This document shows, one piece after another, positions 9,146 to 17,816 of a stretch of DNA of 64,000 nt. Each line of letters begins with the position of its first letter. Within the stretch, counting starts at the first letter, position 1. The position numbers were made by a program, and so were the translations under genes. The notes under the pieces were generated by a model. It had not been told where the DNA came from. It worked only from the letters and a program-made list of their open reading frames with translations, and did not search any database. Source of the stretch: Gluconobacter cerevisiae (GTDB lineage Bacteria > Pseudomonadota > Alphaproteobacteria > Acetobacterales > Acetobacteraceae); contig NZ_JABCQO010000009.1 in assembly GCF_015244675.1 (NCBI RefSeq), forward strand, positions 62,001 to 126,000. Direction: 5' to 3'.

Positions 9146-10150
9146 ATGATGGGAGATATGAGGCTTTTTTCAGAAGGCAGATCCGTGCGTAAACGCCATC
9201 TCTTTCAGTCTGTTGCCGTGCTTGTTCTGGGTTTCTGTGCGACGAGCGGGACCTTCGCGCAGGCGCCCCGTTGTCCGGTGGCGGCGAGCGTGCCGGACAA
9301 GACCCTGATGGGGCAGATGTTCAGGACTGCTCCGGACCGGGGCTTTTTGTGGAAAGTGACGAAAGACGGCCATTCATCCTGGCTGTACGGGACGCTCCAT
9401 GTGGCGAAACAGGACTGGCTGATGCCCGGTCCGCTGACACGGGCTGCGATCCTGCACAGCAGTGAGGTCGCGCTGGAGCTTGATCTGAACGCCCCCGATA
9501 CCGCGACCAGCCTGCGTCAGCCCGAAGATGCGGCGCGCTGGGCACATCTCGTGCAGTCCGGACGCAAGGCGAAGGTAGACGCGCTCATGGATCAGCAATG
9601 CGTGCCGAGCGCAGCGTTCGCGCATGTTGCTGTGGGCGTAGAGGCCGCCGGGGTCGAGGCGCTTTCGGCACGTGGGGACGGATATTATCCGGATTATGCC
9701 GTGGATGCGGTGCTTCAGGGCATGGCAGGCAGTCTGAAAAAACCGCTGATCGGGCTGGAGACGGTGCAGATGCAGCGCGATCTGCTGATCGGGCCGGAAC
9801 AGGCGGAGGAAGATGCGTTCATCGACGACATCATCAAAGGCGTGTCATCAGGCAAGACGCAGGCCGAAAACCGGCGACTTGCGGAAATGTGGGCCTCCAG
9901 TGACATAAAGCGGTTAGACGCTTACCGTGACTGGTGCGACTGCCTGAACACCGCGCAGGAACGACGCTTCATGTCCCGGCTTCTGGACGAGCGAAATGTC
10001 GGCATGGCCGCGAAAATTGCGAAAATCCATGAAAGCGGAACCTCGCTGTTTGTGGCGGTTGGGTCTCTGCATATGGCAGGACCGCAGGGATTGCCCGCCC
10101 TTCTGCGAAAAGACGGATTCACGGTCCAGCAGGTCGTGCCGGCGCTCTGA
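9146..10150 (+). CDS. TraB/GumN-family protein, exported
   Basis: A 334-residue protein with an N-terminal signal sequence (basic residues, then VAVLVLGFCATSGTFAQA). The TraB/GumN family is defined by scattered motifs seen here: WLYGTLHV near residue 80, ALELDL, GLETVQMQ, and RNVGMAAKIAKIHES followed by FVAVGSLHMAGPQGL. The family is related to Tiki-type metalloproteases, but a bacterial substrate is not established, so no reaction is assigned. ATG 9146 has GGGAG six bases upstream. The stop overlaps the next start as TGATG, so it is coupled to the Sel1 gene. Confidence 0.85.
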   Translation: MMGDMRLFSEGRSVRKRHLFQSVAVLVLGFCATSGTFAQAPRCPVAASVPDKTLMGQMFRTAPDRGFLWKVTKDGHSSWLYGTLHVAKQDWLMPGPLTRAAILHSSEVALELDLNAPDTATSLRQPEDAARWAHLVQSGRKAKVDALMDQQCVPSAAFAHVAVGVEAAGVEALSARGDGYYPDYAVDAVLQGMAGSLKKPLIGLETVQMQRDLLIGPEQAEEDAFIDDIIKGVSSGKTQAENRRLAEMWASSDIKRLDAYRDWCDCLNTAQERRFMSRLLDERNVGMAAKIAKIHESGTSLFVAVGSLHMAGPQGLPALLRKDGFTVQQVVPAL

Positions 10151-10929
10151 TGAAGCGGATCGTTCAGAAATTTCTGGGCCGTAAAACCCGTCCCCGTCGT
10201 CCTGAGGCCCCGGCCCTGCCGCCGCAGATCGAAGAGATCCGGCAAGGTGCACTGAAGGGGCAGCATCTTCAGATCGTGCAATGGGGGCAGGTGCTTCTGG
10301 ACAGCGTGCATGTTCCGCGCGATCCGGCGGGTGCGCTGGAGTGGTTCACGATCGCGGCCAGTGCCGGGTTCGGGCCGGGGCACAACATGCGCGGCCGGTG
10401 CTTCCAGTTCGGCTGGGGTTGCGAGAAGGATCTGCAACAGGCGGCACACTGTTACGCCGCCGCCTCTGCTGCGGGCGACGAATGGGGCCGGTATAATCTG
10501 GGCATCCTCACCATGCGCGGGATCGGCATGGAGGCGGATCTGGCGCAGGCGCTGGACCTGTTCCGCACGGCCGCCGGTCATGGTCATGCGAAATCCATGA
10601 ACCTCTATGCAAGGTTTCTGGAAGAAGGCTGGGTTGTGCCGCAGGACCGGGTGGCGGCGCTGGACTGGTACCGAAAATCGGCCGAGGGCGGCGATTACCG
10701 GGGGCAGCATAATTACGCGACGGCTCTCGTGGATGCCGGGAACACCCAAGAGGCGCTGGGCTGGTGGCGCAAGGCTGTTGTGGATGCGACGTCCGACATC
10801 CTGCTGGCGATGGACCAGAAGCTCACGGCGCTGGGACCAAAAGGCGACGCGGACCTGCTGGAGCGGGTCCGCGAACGCCTGAAGGAGATGGGAATTGCCC
10901 CCTCAGGCAAGACTGTTTCGGCTCAGTAA
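10150..10929 (+). CDS. Sel1-like repeat (TPR-type) protein
   Basis: A 259-residue protein made largely of Sel1-like repeats of about 36 residues: DPAGALEWFTIAASAGFGPG, then DLQQAAHCYAAASAAGDEWG, DLAQALDLFRTAAGHGHAKS and DRVAALDWYRKSAEGGDYRG. Such alpha-alpha solenoids mediate protein contacts. There is no signal peptide; the N-terminus is basic (MKRIVQKFLGRKTRPRR). It starts within the TGATG overlap with the TraB/GumN gene, and its last 7 bp overlap the 3' end of the convergent siderophore receptor gene. Similar genes accompany TonB receptor genes in other proteobacteria, but the exact function is unknown. Confidence 0.85.
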   Translation: MKRIVQKFLGRKTRPRRPEAPALPPQIEEIRQGALKGQHLQIVQWGQVLLDSVHVPRDPAGALEWFTIAASAGFGPGHNMRGRCFQFGWGCEKDLQQAAHCYAAASAAGDEWGRYNLGILTMRGIGMEADLAQALDLFRTAAGHGHAKSMNLYARFLEEGWVVPQDRVAALDWYRKSAEGGDYRGQHNYATALVDAGNTQEALGWWRKAVVDATSDILLAMDQKLTALGPKGDADLLERVRERLKEMGIAPSGKTVSAQ

Positions 10930-13319
10930 TTTGCCGAAAGATTGAAGAGGAAAGAGCGGCCGACGGACGGGGTGGCGCGGTCGCTGAACAGGTTGCTGTA
11001 ATTCAGACGGTTGTCGAGGTTGTAGCCGTTCATGGCCACGCGCCAGCGCTTGCCGAAATTATGAGAGACAACGGCATCCCACTCCATTGTCGCGGGCACG
11101 CGGCCCGTATTGGCAGCGTTCAGATAGACGCCATCACGCCATGTCAGGCCACCGCCGAACGTGACGTTCCACGGGCGATTGGGCGCGATCGTGTAGGTGG
11201 ACCAGATGGTGGCCGAGTTTTTCGGGGCGTACTGGATGCGCTTGCCGAGATCGGCCGCCGTCTGGGACCAGACGGTCGTGGCGTCGTAATAGGCGTAGGT
11301 GCCGATCATCGTCCAGTTCTTCAGGATCTCGCCCGAGACGCTCAGTTCGACACCCTGATTTCGCTGGCGATCGCTGGAGGACGACACATCTCCCGTCGAA
11401 GGATCGGTCATGAGGGCATTGCCCTTCTCCAGACGGAACACGGAAGCCGTAAAGCCCATGCGGCCGTGGAAGGCGTTATACTTCGCGCCCAGTTCGTACA
11501 GGCTGCTGCGCTCGGGGCTGAAACCCTGCGTTGAGGATTTCAGGGGTTCGGAGCTGTTCGTCACATACAGGCCGAGCGGCGTGGTGGACTGCGCCCAGTT
11601 GAAATAGACCATGAGATCGCTGGTCGGCGTGTACATCAGGCTGACGGTCGGATTGAACGTGTCCTGCTGCTGTCCGTAGGCCACGCCTGCGCCGACCATC
11701 CCGCCATTGGCCGAATAATGGCTGTTCCAGTGATCCCAGCGGAAACCGCCACGGATCGAGAACTCGGGCAGAAGCCAGACCTGTTCGGAGAAGAACGCGC
11801 CGACATCGGTGGCATCGCCCGTCTTGTAGAGCGCACGGCCGACACCGGGAATGTTGACGAGTGTGCCGCTATACTGGCCAAGCGTGCCGAGCAGCAGGCC
11901 GGGCTGTGTGGCGGAAGGATTGGTCAGGCTTGTTTTGTCTGCACGTGTGCCATTCTGACCATTGAAATTATAGGCGTAGTTGGTGCGCCGGTCATAGATA
12001 TGCGCAACGTCGACGCCTGCGATAATCTGATGGCGGATACTGCCTGTGGAGAACTTTGCAACGCCCGAAAAGACGTTCTGCACGGACCAGTCGTCCTGCT
12101 GATAGGGTTCGGGGCCGCCCAGATGGCCCCGTCGGTTTACGGTCGCGGCCTCGGGATTGTTGAAATAATTGGCCACGCAGGTTGTATCGCAGCCGGGCTG
12201 TGAGGCGGAGAAATACCGGCTGTACATGCCGCCACGCAGGTCGTCATACAGCGTGATATGCTTGTTCAGGTCGAATTTCAGACGGCCTGTCAGCATGTCC
12301 ACATTCGAAGCATCCTGATCGTAGGTGGTGCCATACCAGTTGTTGCGGTTCAGGCCGTATTCCGTCAGAGGCTTTGCAATGCGGGTGCCCGGCTTTGTCC
12401 CGACCGGTACGCCATAATCCGGCACGCGGTTGTCCGTCTGATGGAAATATTCCAGCGTAAACGTTGTGCGTTTGCCCAGACCGAACGCAATCGACGGTGC
12501 GAGACCCCAGCGGTGCGAATAGACGTTGTCGCGGCCGACCGTGTTGTTCTCGTTACCCATGCCGGTGATGCGGATGGCCGTGGAATCCCCGATCTGTTTG
12601 TTGAAATCGAGCGTGCCGCGATAATAATCAGCGGCGCCTCCCGAGAAGCTGCCGCCATAGCTGTCACCGAGATGGGCGACCTTGGTGGTGATGTTGATGG
12701 CGCCGCCCGTCGTGCCATTGCCGAAGACTTCGGAAGACGGTCCCTTGATGACCGAGACATGGTCGTAATCGAAGCTGTCACGGGTATAAACGCCGAAATC
12801 GCGCAGGCCGTTTTCGTAGATGTCGTTCTGGGCCTGAAAGCCGCGGATGAGGAACTGGTCGCCCGCCATGCCACCCTCGCCCTCACCGACAGAGGCTGTG
12901 ATGCCCGGCACGTTGCGCAGGGCTTCGTCGAGGGATTTGACGTTCTGCTGCTGCATCAGAAGCTGGGGGACGATGTTGATCGTCTGCGGCGTATGCAGCG
13001 CATCTTCCGGCACCCGGCTCAGACCCATGGTCTCGTGCAGGATGTTCATGGGCGAGCCCACCACCTGAAGATGCTCGTCCTCACCGGGGGCGGCGCTGAT
13101 GCTGTTATCAGCTGTTTTCGGAGCGGGTGTTGCGCTCTTCGGGGCTGCGGATTTAGCGGCCTGCGGAGGGAGTGCGGTATTTTTGGAAACGGACTGACGG
13201 CGGGCTTTGTGATGATGCCGGGCATCAGTCTGCTGGGCATGGGCTGCGCTACAGACGAGCGTCAGACCAGCGGCCAGAGAGAGCGAGCCCAGAGGAGGGC
13301 GAGGTATTCTGGACGACAT
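10923..13319 (-). CDS. TonB-dependent siderophore receptor
   Basis: An outer-membrane ferric-siderophore importer of 798 residues. There is a signal peptide (GLTLVCSAAHA), then a His/Lys-rich linker, a plug domain (PEDALHTPQTINIVPQLL, RGFQAQNDIYENGLRDFG, IKGPSSEVFGNGTTGGAINI) and a 22-strand-type barrel ending in Tyr (LFNLSANY). The plug is of the Fiu/CirA-like catecholate or hydroxamate class; the exact siderophore cannot be read. ATG 13319 has AGGA ten bases upstream. The upstream 17-bp palindrome (13368-13384) implies iron-dependent repression. Confidence 0.92.
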   Translation of the reverse strand: MSSRIPRPPLGSLSLAAGLTLVCSAAHAQQTDARHHHKARRQSVSKNTALPPQAAKSAAPKSATPAPKTADNSISAAPGEDEHLQVVGSPMNILHETMGLSRVPEDALHTPQTINIVPQLLMQQQNVKSLDEALRNVPGITASVGEGEGGMAGDQFLIRGFQAQNDIYENGLRDFGVYTRDSFDYDHVSVIKGPSSEVFGNGTTGGAINITTKVAHLGDSYGGSFSGGAADYYRGTLDFNKQIGDSTAIRITGMGNENNTVGRDNVYSHRWGLAPSIAFGLGKRTTFTLEYFHQTDNRVPDYGVPVGTKPGTRIAKPLTEYGLNRNNWYGTTYDQDASNVDMLTGRLKFDLNKHITLYDDLRGGMYSRYFSASQPGCDTTCVANYFNNPEAATVNRRGHLGGPEPYQQDDWSVQNVFSGVAKFSTGSIRHQIIAGVDVAHIYDRRTNYAYNFNGQNGTRADKTSLTNPSATQPGLLLGTLGQYSGTLVNIPGVGRALYKTGDATDVGAFFSEQVWLLPEFSIRGGFRWDHWNSHYSANGGMVGAGVAYGQQQDTFNPTVSLMYTPTSDLMVYFNWAQSTTPLGLYVTNSSEPLKSSTQGFSPERSSLYELGAKYNAFHGRMGFTASVFRLEKGNALMTDPSTGDVSSSSDRQRNQGVELSVSGEILKNWTMIGTYAYYDATTVWSQTAADLGKRIQYAPKNSATIWSTYTIAPNRPWNVTFGGGLTWRDGVYLNAANTGRVPATMEWDAVVSHNFGKRWRVAMNGYNLDNRLNYSNLFSDRATPSVGRSFLFNLSANY

Positions 13320-13367
13320 CGGATCACGATCCTGCAAACGAAAACTGATGCTGCCCTTAAAGATTTA

Positions 13368-13384
13368 TTGAGAATTATTCTCAA
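13368..13384. promoter_or_regulatory. Fur-like operator
   Basis: Perfect palindrome TTGAGAATTATTCTCAA (8-1-8), 49 bases upstream of the siderophore receptor ATG. It matches the GAGAATNATTCTC form of Fur sites. A partial copy, GGATTCTCATTCTC, follows at 13408-13421. Confidence 0.75.
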
Positions 13385-13465
13385 TACACATTCTGCAAAA
13401 ATGCGAAGGATTCTCATTCTCTCTTTGGAGAAGTGACCGAAATGACACACAATGTCATACAGCAC

Positions 13466-13497
13466 AAAAAAGCCCTCCTCCGAAATCGAAGAAGGGC
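13466..13497 (-). terminator. Rho-independent terminator of ribF
   Basis: Read on the minus strand, an 11-bp stem (GCCCTTCTTCG / CGGAGGAGGGC, two G-U pairs) with an ATTT loop is followed by TTTTTT. It lies 38 bases after the ribF stop. Confidence 0.88.
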
Positions 13498-13534
13498 CGC
13501 AGTCCGCCGAGGTTCAGGTGATTGAGAAGAAGGC

Positions 13535-14458
13535 TCAGTTGGCCAGAATGGAACGGGCCTGCGCGGCATCGGAGGCAATCTGGGCTTTGAGTTCGTCCAG
13601 ACCGGAGAAACGCTTTTCCTCACGCAGCAGCGCGATCAGGGCGACGCTGAGGATCTGGCCGTACAGATCTTCGTTGAAATCGAAGAGATGGACTTCAAGA
13701 CGGCTTTCCCGACCGTCATTGATCGTGGGCCGTCGGCCGATATTGGCAACGCCAGGGATCACCCGGCCATCAGGCAGCGTAACGCGGGCGGCGTAGACGC
13801 CACGCGCGGGTTCGAGATGCTGGGTCAGGGGAATATTGGCTGTCGGGAAGCCGAGAAGACGCCCGCGCTGATCTCCGTGCATGACGGGGCCGGTGATGCT
13901 CCAGGGACGGCCCAGTTCTTCAGCGGCGCGCTCTGGATAGCCTTCCTGCAACAGGCGACGGATGCGGCTGGAGGAAATCGGGCCGCCGTCATCGACAAGC
14001 TGAGGCACGATGGTCAGACCGATTCCATGAGGCACGAGAAGAGCCTCGAGGCGATCGATATTGCCGTGACGACGGTGGCCGAATGCGAAATCCGCACCAC
14101 AGGCCACATGCGTCACGCCGAGGCCCTTCACGAGAACATCGTTCACAAACCGGTCGGCGCTCAGACGGGAGAACTCCGCGTCGAACGGAATCTGGAAGAC
14201 ATGTTCCACGCCCTGTCCACCGAGGGCTGCGGCGCGGACATCCGGCAGCATCAGGCGGAACGGCGGGTCCTGCGGGCGGAACAGCGTGCGGGGGTGCGGG
14301 TCAAACGTGACGACCGACAGCGGATGATCGGGACGTGCCATCCGCAATGTGTCGAGAAGGTGGACATGGCCGCGATGCACGCCATCGAAGTTACCGAGTG
14401 CCGCCACCGTATTGCGGGCGGAGGCCGGGATATTGCGCCAATCCGTGTGCAGGATCAT
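13535..14458 (-). CDS. ribF: Bifunctional riboflavin kinase / FAD synthetase
   Basis: Phosphorylates riboflavin to FMN and adenylates FMN to FAD. The 307 residues have the usual two domains. The N-terminal FMN adenylyltransferase shows LGNFDGVHRGH and GADFAFGHRRHGN; the ISSSRIR motif follows. The C-terminal riboflavin kinase shows GRLLGFPTANIPL, then GVYAARV and NIGRRPTI. ATG 14458 overlaps the mtnC stop as ATGA, so ribF is the coupled last gene of the mtn cluster. Flavin supply is relevant to the FAD enzymes in this window, but pairing with mtn genes suggests no shared pathway. Confidence 0.96.
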   Translation of the reverse strand: MILHTDWRNIPASARNTVAALGNFDGVHRGHVHLLDTLRMARPDHPLSVVTFDPHPRTLFRPQDPPFRLMLPDVRAAALGGQGVEHVFQIPFDAEFSRLSADRFVNDVLVKGLGVTHVACGADFAFGHRRHGNIDRLEALLVPHGIGLTIVPQLVDDGGPISSSRIRRLLQEGYPERAAEELGRPWSITGPVMHGDQRGRLLGFPTANIPLTQHLEPARGVYAARVTLPDGRVIPGVANIGRRPTINDGRESRLEVHLFDFNEDLYGQILSVALIALLREEKRFSGLDELKAQIASDAAQARSILAN

Positions 14459-15138
14459 GCGACGGGCAGGCCGAACTGGCTGGAGACCGAGGTCAGGTCT
14501 GGCGCTTGTGCGACACCCGAATGTGGGACGGTGCCGTCCTGTTCGCGAACGAGCTGGCAGACGCTCATGCCCGCCGTCCGGGCGGCGTCCAGTTCCGCGC
14601 CGATATCGGACAGAAACAGGATGTCGTCTGCGGGCAGGCCGACGGCGGCGGTAATCTTTTCGTAGGATTCGGCGTCTTTTTTCCCGCCGGTCGAAAGATC
14701 GAAGAAGTCTTCGAACAGAGGCGTCAGATCGCCCTGTGCCGTATAGCCGTAGAGCAGTTTCTGCGACGGGATGGAGCCGGAGGAATAGACGGCCAGACGC
14801 AGCCCGCCTTTCGACCATGCCTTCAAGGCGGGCGGGACATCCGGGTACAGATCGGCCTGAAGGGTGCCGTCCTCGAACCCCTGACGCCAGGTCAGGCCCT
14901 GCAGCGTCTTGAGGGGGGCTGCCTTCACGTCCGCCTTCATCCAGTCCTGACAGACTTTCAGCGGGTCCTGTCCCGGATATTCCATGACGATATCCGCCCG
15001 CGCCGCCGCGACCGTCGGGTTCGTATGGTCCTGCATCAGGGCCGGAAGGGCTTTTGCAGCATAGGGGAACATGACGTCCCGCACGAAAGAGATCGGCAGG
15101 GTTGTGCCCTCGATATCAAGCAGGACGAGACGGATCAT
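14455..15138 (-). CDS. mtnC: Enolase-phosphatase E1 (methionine salvage)
   Basis: Converts 2,3-diketo-5-methylthiopentyl-1-phosphate to acireductone by enolisation and dephosphorylation. It is a HAD-fold protein of 227 residues: motif I LDIEGT (residues 8-13), motif II YSSGS, the lysine-containing GGKKDAESY and motif IV LFLSDIGAELDAA. It is ten bases downstream of mtnD and overlaps ribF by 4 bp. With mtnD and mtnB it covers the steps from methylthioribulose-1-phosphate to the keto acid; mtnA and mtnK are not in the window. Confidence 0.95.
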   Translation of the reverse strand: MIRLVLLDIEGTTLPISFVRDVMFPYAAKALPALMQDHTNPTVAAARADIVMEYPGQDPLKVCQDWMKADVKAAPLKTLQGLTWRQGFEDGTLQADLYPDVPPALKAWSKGGLRLAVYSSGSIPSQKLLYGYTAQGDLTPLFEDFFDLSTGGKKDAESYEKITAAVGLPADDILFLSDIGAELDAARTAGMSVCQLVREQDGTVPHSGVAQAPDLTSVSSQFGLPVA

Positions 15139-15147
15139 GGGGGACTT

Positions 15148-15693
15148 TCAGGGAACTTCAGCGGGGAAGCGGTTGGCAATGTCATCGCCGGTATATTGCG
15201 CGATCCAGCCGGTCGTGTCGGTGAAGACACGCAGGGCCACCACGTCCGGGTTCTGACCGGCATCGAACCAGTGGGGGATTCCGGCTGGGACGGAGATCAG
15301 ATCTCCTTGGGTGCACAGGACGGAATAGACGCGCCCGCGGATATGCAGAACGAAAGCCCCCTGCCCGTGTACGAAGAAGCGGACTTCGTCTTCGCTGTGG
15401 GTGTGTTCGGAGAGGAATTTTTTCCGAATTTCCGCAAGATTCGGCGTGGATGCGTTGATCCGCACCACATCCGCACTGCCCGCGCCCGTCTCGCCCATCA
15501 GCGTGTCGAGATAGGGGCGATAAGCCTTCAGAACCTCTTCCGCCGGGGCGTCAGGGGCCGGTGTGACGGGTGCCGACCAGCGGTCGAAGCGGATGTTGTG
15601 GGGACGCAGGGTCTCCGCAATCTCGCCGGGTGTGGTGACGTCCAGCAGGATCGTGTCTGGAGCATCATCGCGGTAAACGGTCAGGCGACTCAT
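15148..15693 (-). CDS. mtnD: Acireductone dioxygenase
   Basis: A cupin metalloenzyme (Fe or Ni) that cleaves acireductone. With iron it gives the methionine precursor keto acid and formate. The 181 residues have the conserved metal ligands in EHTHSEDEVRFF (His, His, Glu) and the fourth His in VPAGIPHWFDAG. The IRGRVYSVLCTQGDL strand is typical. It lies between mtnB (2-bp gap) and mtnC in one operon. Confidence 0.95.
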   Translation of the reverse strand: MSRLTVYRDDAPDTILLDVTTPGEIAETLRPHNIRFDRWSAPVTPAPDAPAEEVLKAYRPYLDTLMGETGAGSADVVRINASTPNLAEIRKKFLSEHTHSEDEVRFFVHGQGAFVLHIRGRVYSVLCTQGDLISVPAGIPHWFDAGQNPDVVALRVFTDTTGWIAQYTGDDIANRFPAEVP

Positions 15694-15695
15694 GA

Positions 15696-16322
15696 TCAGG
15701 CCTTTCTCTGCAGACGGGCGAGTTCGCAGGCCAGCAGGAACTCAAGTCCTTCGAGGCGCGCCAGAGCCGTGAACATGTCCTTGCCCCAGACATAAACGCC
15801 ATGACCGCGGATCAGATAGCCAAGGCGCATATCCGCAAGTTTGGGCGCGACGACGGTAGCCAGACGCGCGATGTCCTGATCGTTGTGGAACAGGGGCAGC
15901 TCAAGGCTTGTGTCGTGGGTCGTCTGGCCCTCGAAGACCTTAAGGACCTCGTAGCCTGCCAGCGTGATCGCGTCAGACGGCTCATCCATGGACAGGATGG
16001 TCGCGGCAACGGAATGACCATGCAGGACGGCCCCAATCGCGGGATCATGGGCATAAAGCTGCGTGTGAAGGAGGGTTTCCGCGCTGGCGCGGTTGGCGGG
16101 ATCGACCGGCACGCCGTCCGGCGTAATTTCGATGACGTCGCTGTCCGTCAGGAAACCCTTATGTCCACCCGAGCGCGTAATGACGATCCTGCCATCCGGC
16201 AGGCGGCACGACAGGTTGCCTGCCGTGGCCGGGACCCAGCCGCGCTGGTCCAGCCGCTGGCCAGCGCTTACTATCTGGCGGCAGGTATTGCCCCAGCTTT
16301 CATCAACCGTGAGAGTCTGCAT
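15696..16322 (-). CDS. mtnB: Methylthioribulose-1-phosphate dehydratase
   Basis: Dehydrates 5-methylthioribulose-1-phosphate in methionine salvage. It is an aldolase class II fold with zinc ligands: His in LHGHSVAATILSM and the later His in LIRGHGVYVWGKD; 208 residues is the family length. The start ATG 16320-16322 overlaps the tatA stop as TGATG, so translation of this enzyme follows tatA. Oxyanion-type residues are intact. Confidence 0.93.
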   Translation of the reverse strand: MQTLTVDESWGNTCRQIVSAGQRLDQRGWVPATAGNLSCRLPDGRIVITRSGGHKGFLTDSDVIEITPDGVPVDPANRASAETLLHTQLYAHDPAIGAVLHGHSVAATILSMDEPSDAITLAGYEVLKVFEGQTTHDTSLELPLFHNDQDIARLATVVAPKLADMRLGYLIRGHGVYVWGKDMFTALARLEGLEFLLACELARLQRKA

Positions 16323-16576
16323 CAGACCTGATTGCGGTGCGTTTCGCTGCTGGTCGTCTGGCTGTAGCCGGGATTCTGGTTCGGCGGCGAAATATGACCC
16401 GGAGCCTGCGGGGCATCCGTCGTGGTCATGGATTCATCCTCACCCATGTTCTTCTTGAAGGACTTGATGCCCTTCGCAAAGTCTCCCATCAGGCCACTGA
16501 TCTTACCGCCGCCGCCAAACACGACGAGCAGGACAACCGCCAGAATCAGCCAGTGAACGGGGCTCATGCTACCCAT
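16322..16576 (-). CDS. tatA: Twin-arginine translocase subunit TatA
   Basis: Forms the protein-conducting part of the Tat export system. The 84 residues have one N-terminal membrane helix (HWLILAVVLLVVFGG), the Gly hinge, then an amphipathic helix GKISGLMGDFAKGIKSFKKN and a polar tail. GGAG lies nine bases before ATG 16576; ATG 16567 is an alternative. tatB and tatC are not adjacent. The dehydrogenase small subunit at 24.6 kb carries a Tat-type signal and would be a client. Confidence 0.93.
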   Translation of the reverse strand: MGSMSPVHWLILAVVLLVVFGGGGKISGLMGDFAKGIKSFKKNMGEDESMTTTDAPQAPGHISPPNQNPGYSQTTSSETHRNQV

Positions 16577-16657
16577 AGTGTGTTACTCCGAAAAGCGAGG
16601 GATCCACCCGAGGTCTCATCATGTGGCAAGGCTTGAACGATTGTGCAAGCATTCCTC

Positions 16658-17134
16658 TCAGGAAGCATCGTCACTGTCATGAGATGATATGAAGCCGTAA
16701 GTCGGATAAGCGCGCTTTCCCAAACCATGGATAGGCATCCACCAGACCCGCACCAGCGTCCAGTCATTACGGGCGGACACATCCGTAATGGGCACGGCAT
16801 GGTCGATGCGGCCCGGTTCCCAGTTGGCGTGATCGACGAGGATTGTACGGTCCGAAACCTGGCGGCGCACGATGGAGACATGGCCGCTCGGAACGCGGGA
16901 TGTGGCGCGGAAAACCAGCACTTCTCCGGGACGGGGCGTATGGGTGTGGGCATAGCGTCCACTGGACTGCCCCCACCATGAAGCCGCACTTCCGCTCAGT
17001 TTCAGGCCGGTGCGTTCGCGGGCGTAGGGCGCGCATTGCAGCGGGCCGTTGAAGCTGGCGCGGCTGTATTCGTAGCGGTTGCCACAGGCCGCGAGCATCA
17101 CGAGAAGACCGAGCGGCAGGAAGCGGGATGTCAT
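16658..17134 (-). CDS. CHAP-domain lipoprotein
   Basis: A 158-residue predicted lipoprotein (signal ending VMLAACG). The rest is a CHAP amidohydrolase/peptidase domain: the nucleophile Cys in LQCAPYARERTG, GSAASWWGQSSGRYAHT, PGEVLVFRATSR and the catalytic His in SGHVSIVRRQVS, followed by ILVDHANW. Such proteins often cleave peptidoglycan cross-bridges or stem peptides. ATG 17134 lies two bases after the recX stop with GGAG nine bases upstream; a GTG at 17140 overlapping the recX stop is the alternative. Confidence 0.87.
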   Translation of the reverse strand: MTSRFLPLGLLVMLAACGNRYEYSRASFNGPLQCAPYARERTGLKLSGSAASWWGQSSGRYAHTHTPRPGEVLVFRATSRVPSGHVSIVRRQVSDRTILVDHANWEPGRIDHAVPITDVSARNDWTLVRVWWMPIHGLGKRAYPTYGFISSHDSDDAS

Positions 17135-17136
17135 GC

Positions 17137-17751
17137 TCACAGACTCCGAAAAGCGATGATGCGGTCTTCCGCCTCATCAGGGTCCATGTCGAGCACGCTC
17201 TGCGCAACATCGCGGGAAAAACCGTTCCGGGCAAAGACTCCAAGGGTCTTGAGGGGATCATCGTCTTCGCGGTCGGGTCGCTGGAACGGACCGAGACGGC
17301 GTTTGCGGGCCAGAACGAGAGCCGCAGCGAGTTCCGCCTCCCGTGCACTGCTGTCCGAGCGTTCGCCCAGCGAGTCGTTGAGGGCGTCTCGGACAGTGTT
17401 CTGATCGACGCCCTTATTGGCGAGATGCGCTTCCACAGCACGACGGGATCGACCGGTGCGGGTCAGGCTGGCGGCACGGCTGCGTGCAAACCCTGCGTCA
17501 TCCACGGCGCCCAGATCGGTCATGGACGCGACGATTCCGTCTATGGCAGGGCGCAGGGCAGCAATGGCGGATTCGATATCTTCGTTCGGCAGACCGGCAT
17601 GCGACGCACGCACGCCCCAACGGCGCAGGCGACGGTCCAGCACCTGACGCAGGCCCTGCTCGGTCGTGGCGAAGCGGGCGAGATGCGCCAGCGCGGCCTC
17701 ACGCAGGGACGCGGCATCCGGAACGGGGGGCGGGGCGGGATTGTCCTCCAT
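17137..17751 (-). CDS. recX: RecX-family regulator of RecA
   Basis: RecX binds RecA filaments and modulates recombination and the SOS response. The 204-residue protein is all-alpha with the three-helix repeats of the family: AALAHLARFATTEQGLRQVL, LGAVDDAGFARSRAASLTRTG, GRSRRAVEAHLANKGVD and ARNGFSRDVAQSVLD. ATG 17751 is chosen because the next upstream start (17781) adds a non-family N-terminus; neither has a good ribosome site. recA is not adjacent. It is the first gene of the minus-strand run that continues into the CHAP lipoprotein. Confidence 0.88.
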   Translation of the reverse strand: MEDNPAPPPVPDAASLREAALAHLARFATTEQGLRQVLDRRLRRWGVRASHAGLPNEDIESAIAALRPAIDGIVASMTDLGAVDDAGFARSRAASLTRTGRSRRAVEAHLANKGVDQNTVRDALNDSLGERSDSSAREAELAAALVLARKRRLGPFQRPDREDDDPLKTLGVFARNGFSRDVAQSVLDMDPDEAEDRIIAFRSL

Positions 17752-17816
17752 GATGGGACAATTATGCCGGGTGAAAGGCATTTACGGCAAGACGGTCTGG
17801 AGCCATCATTCCATCC

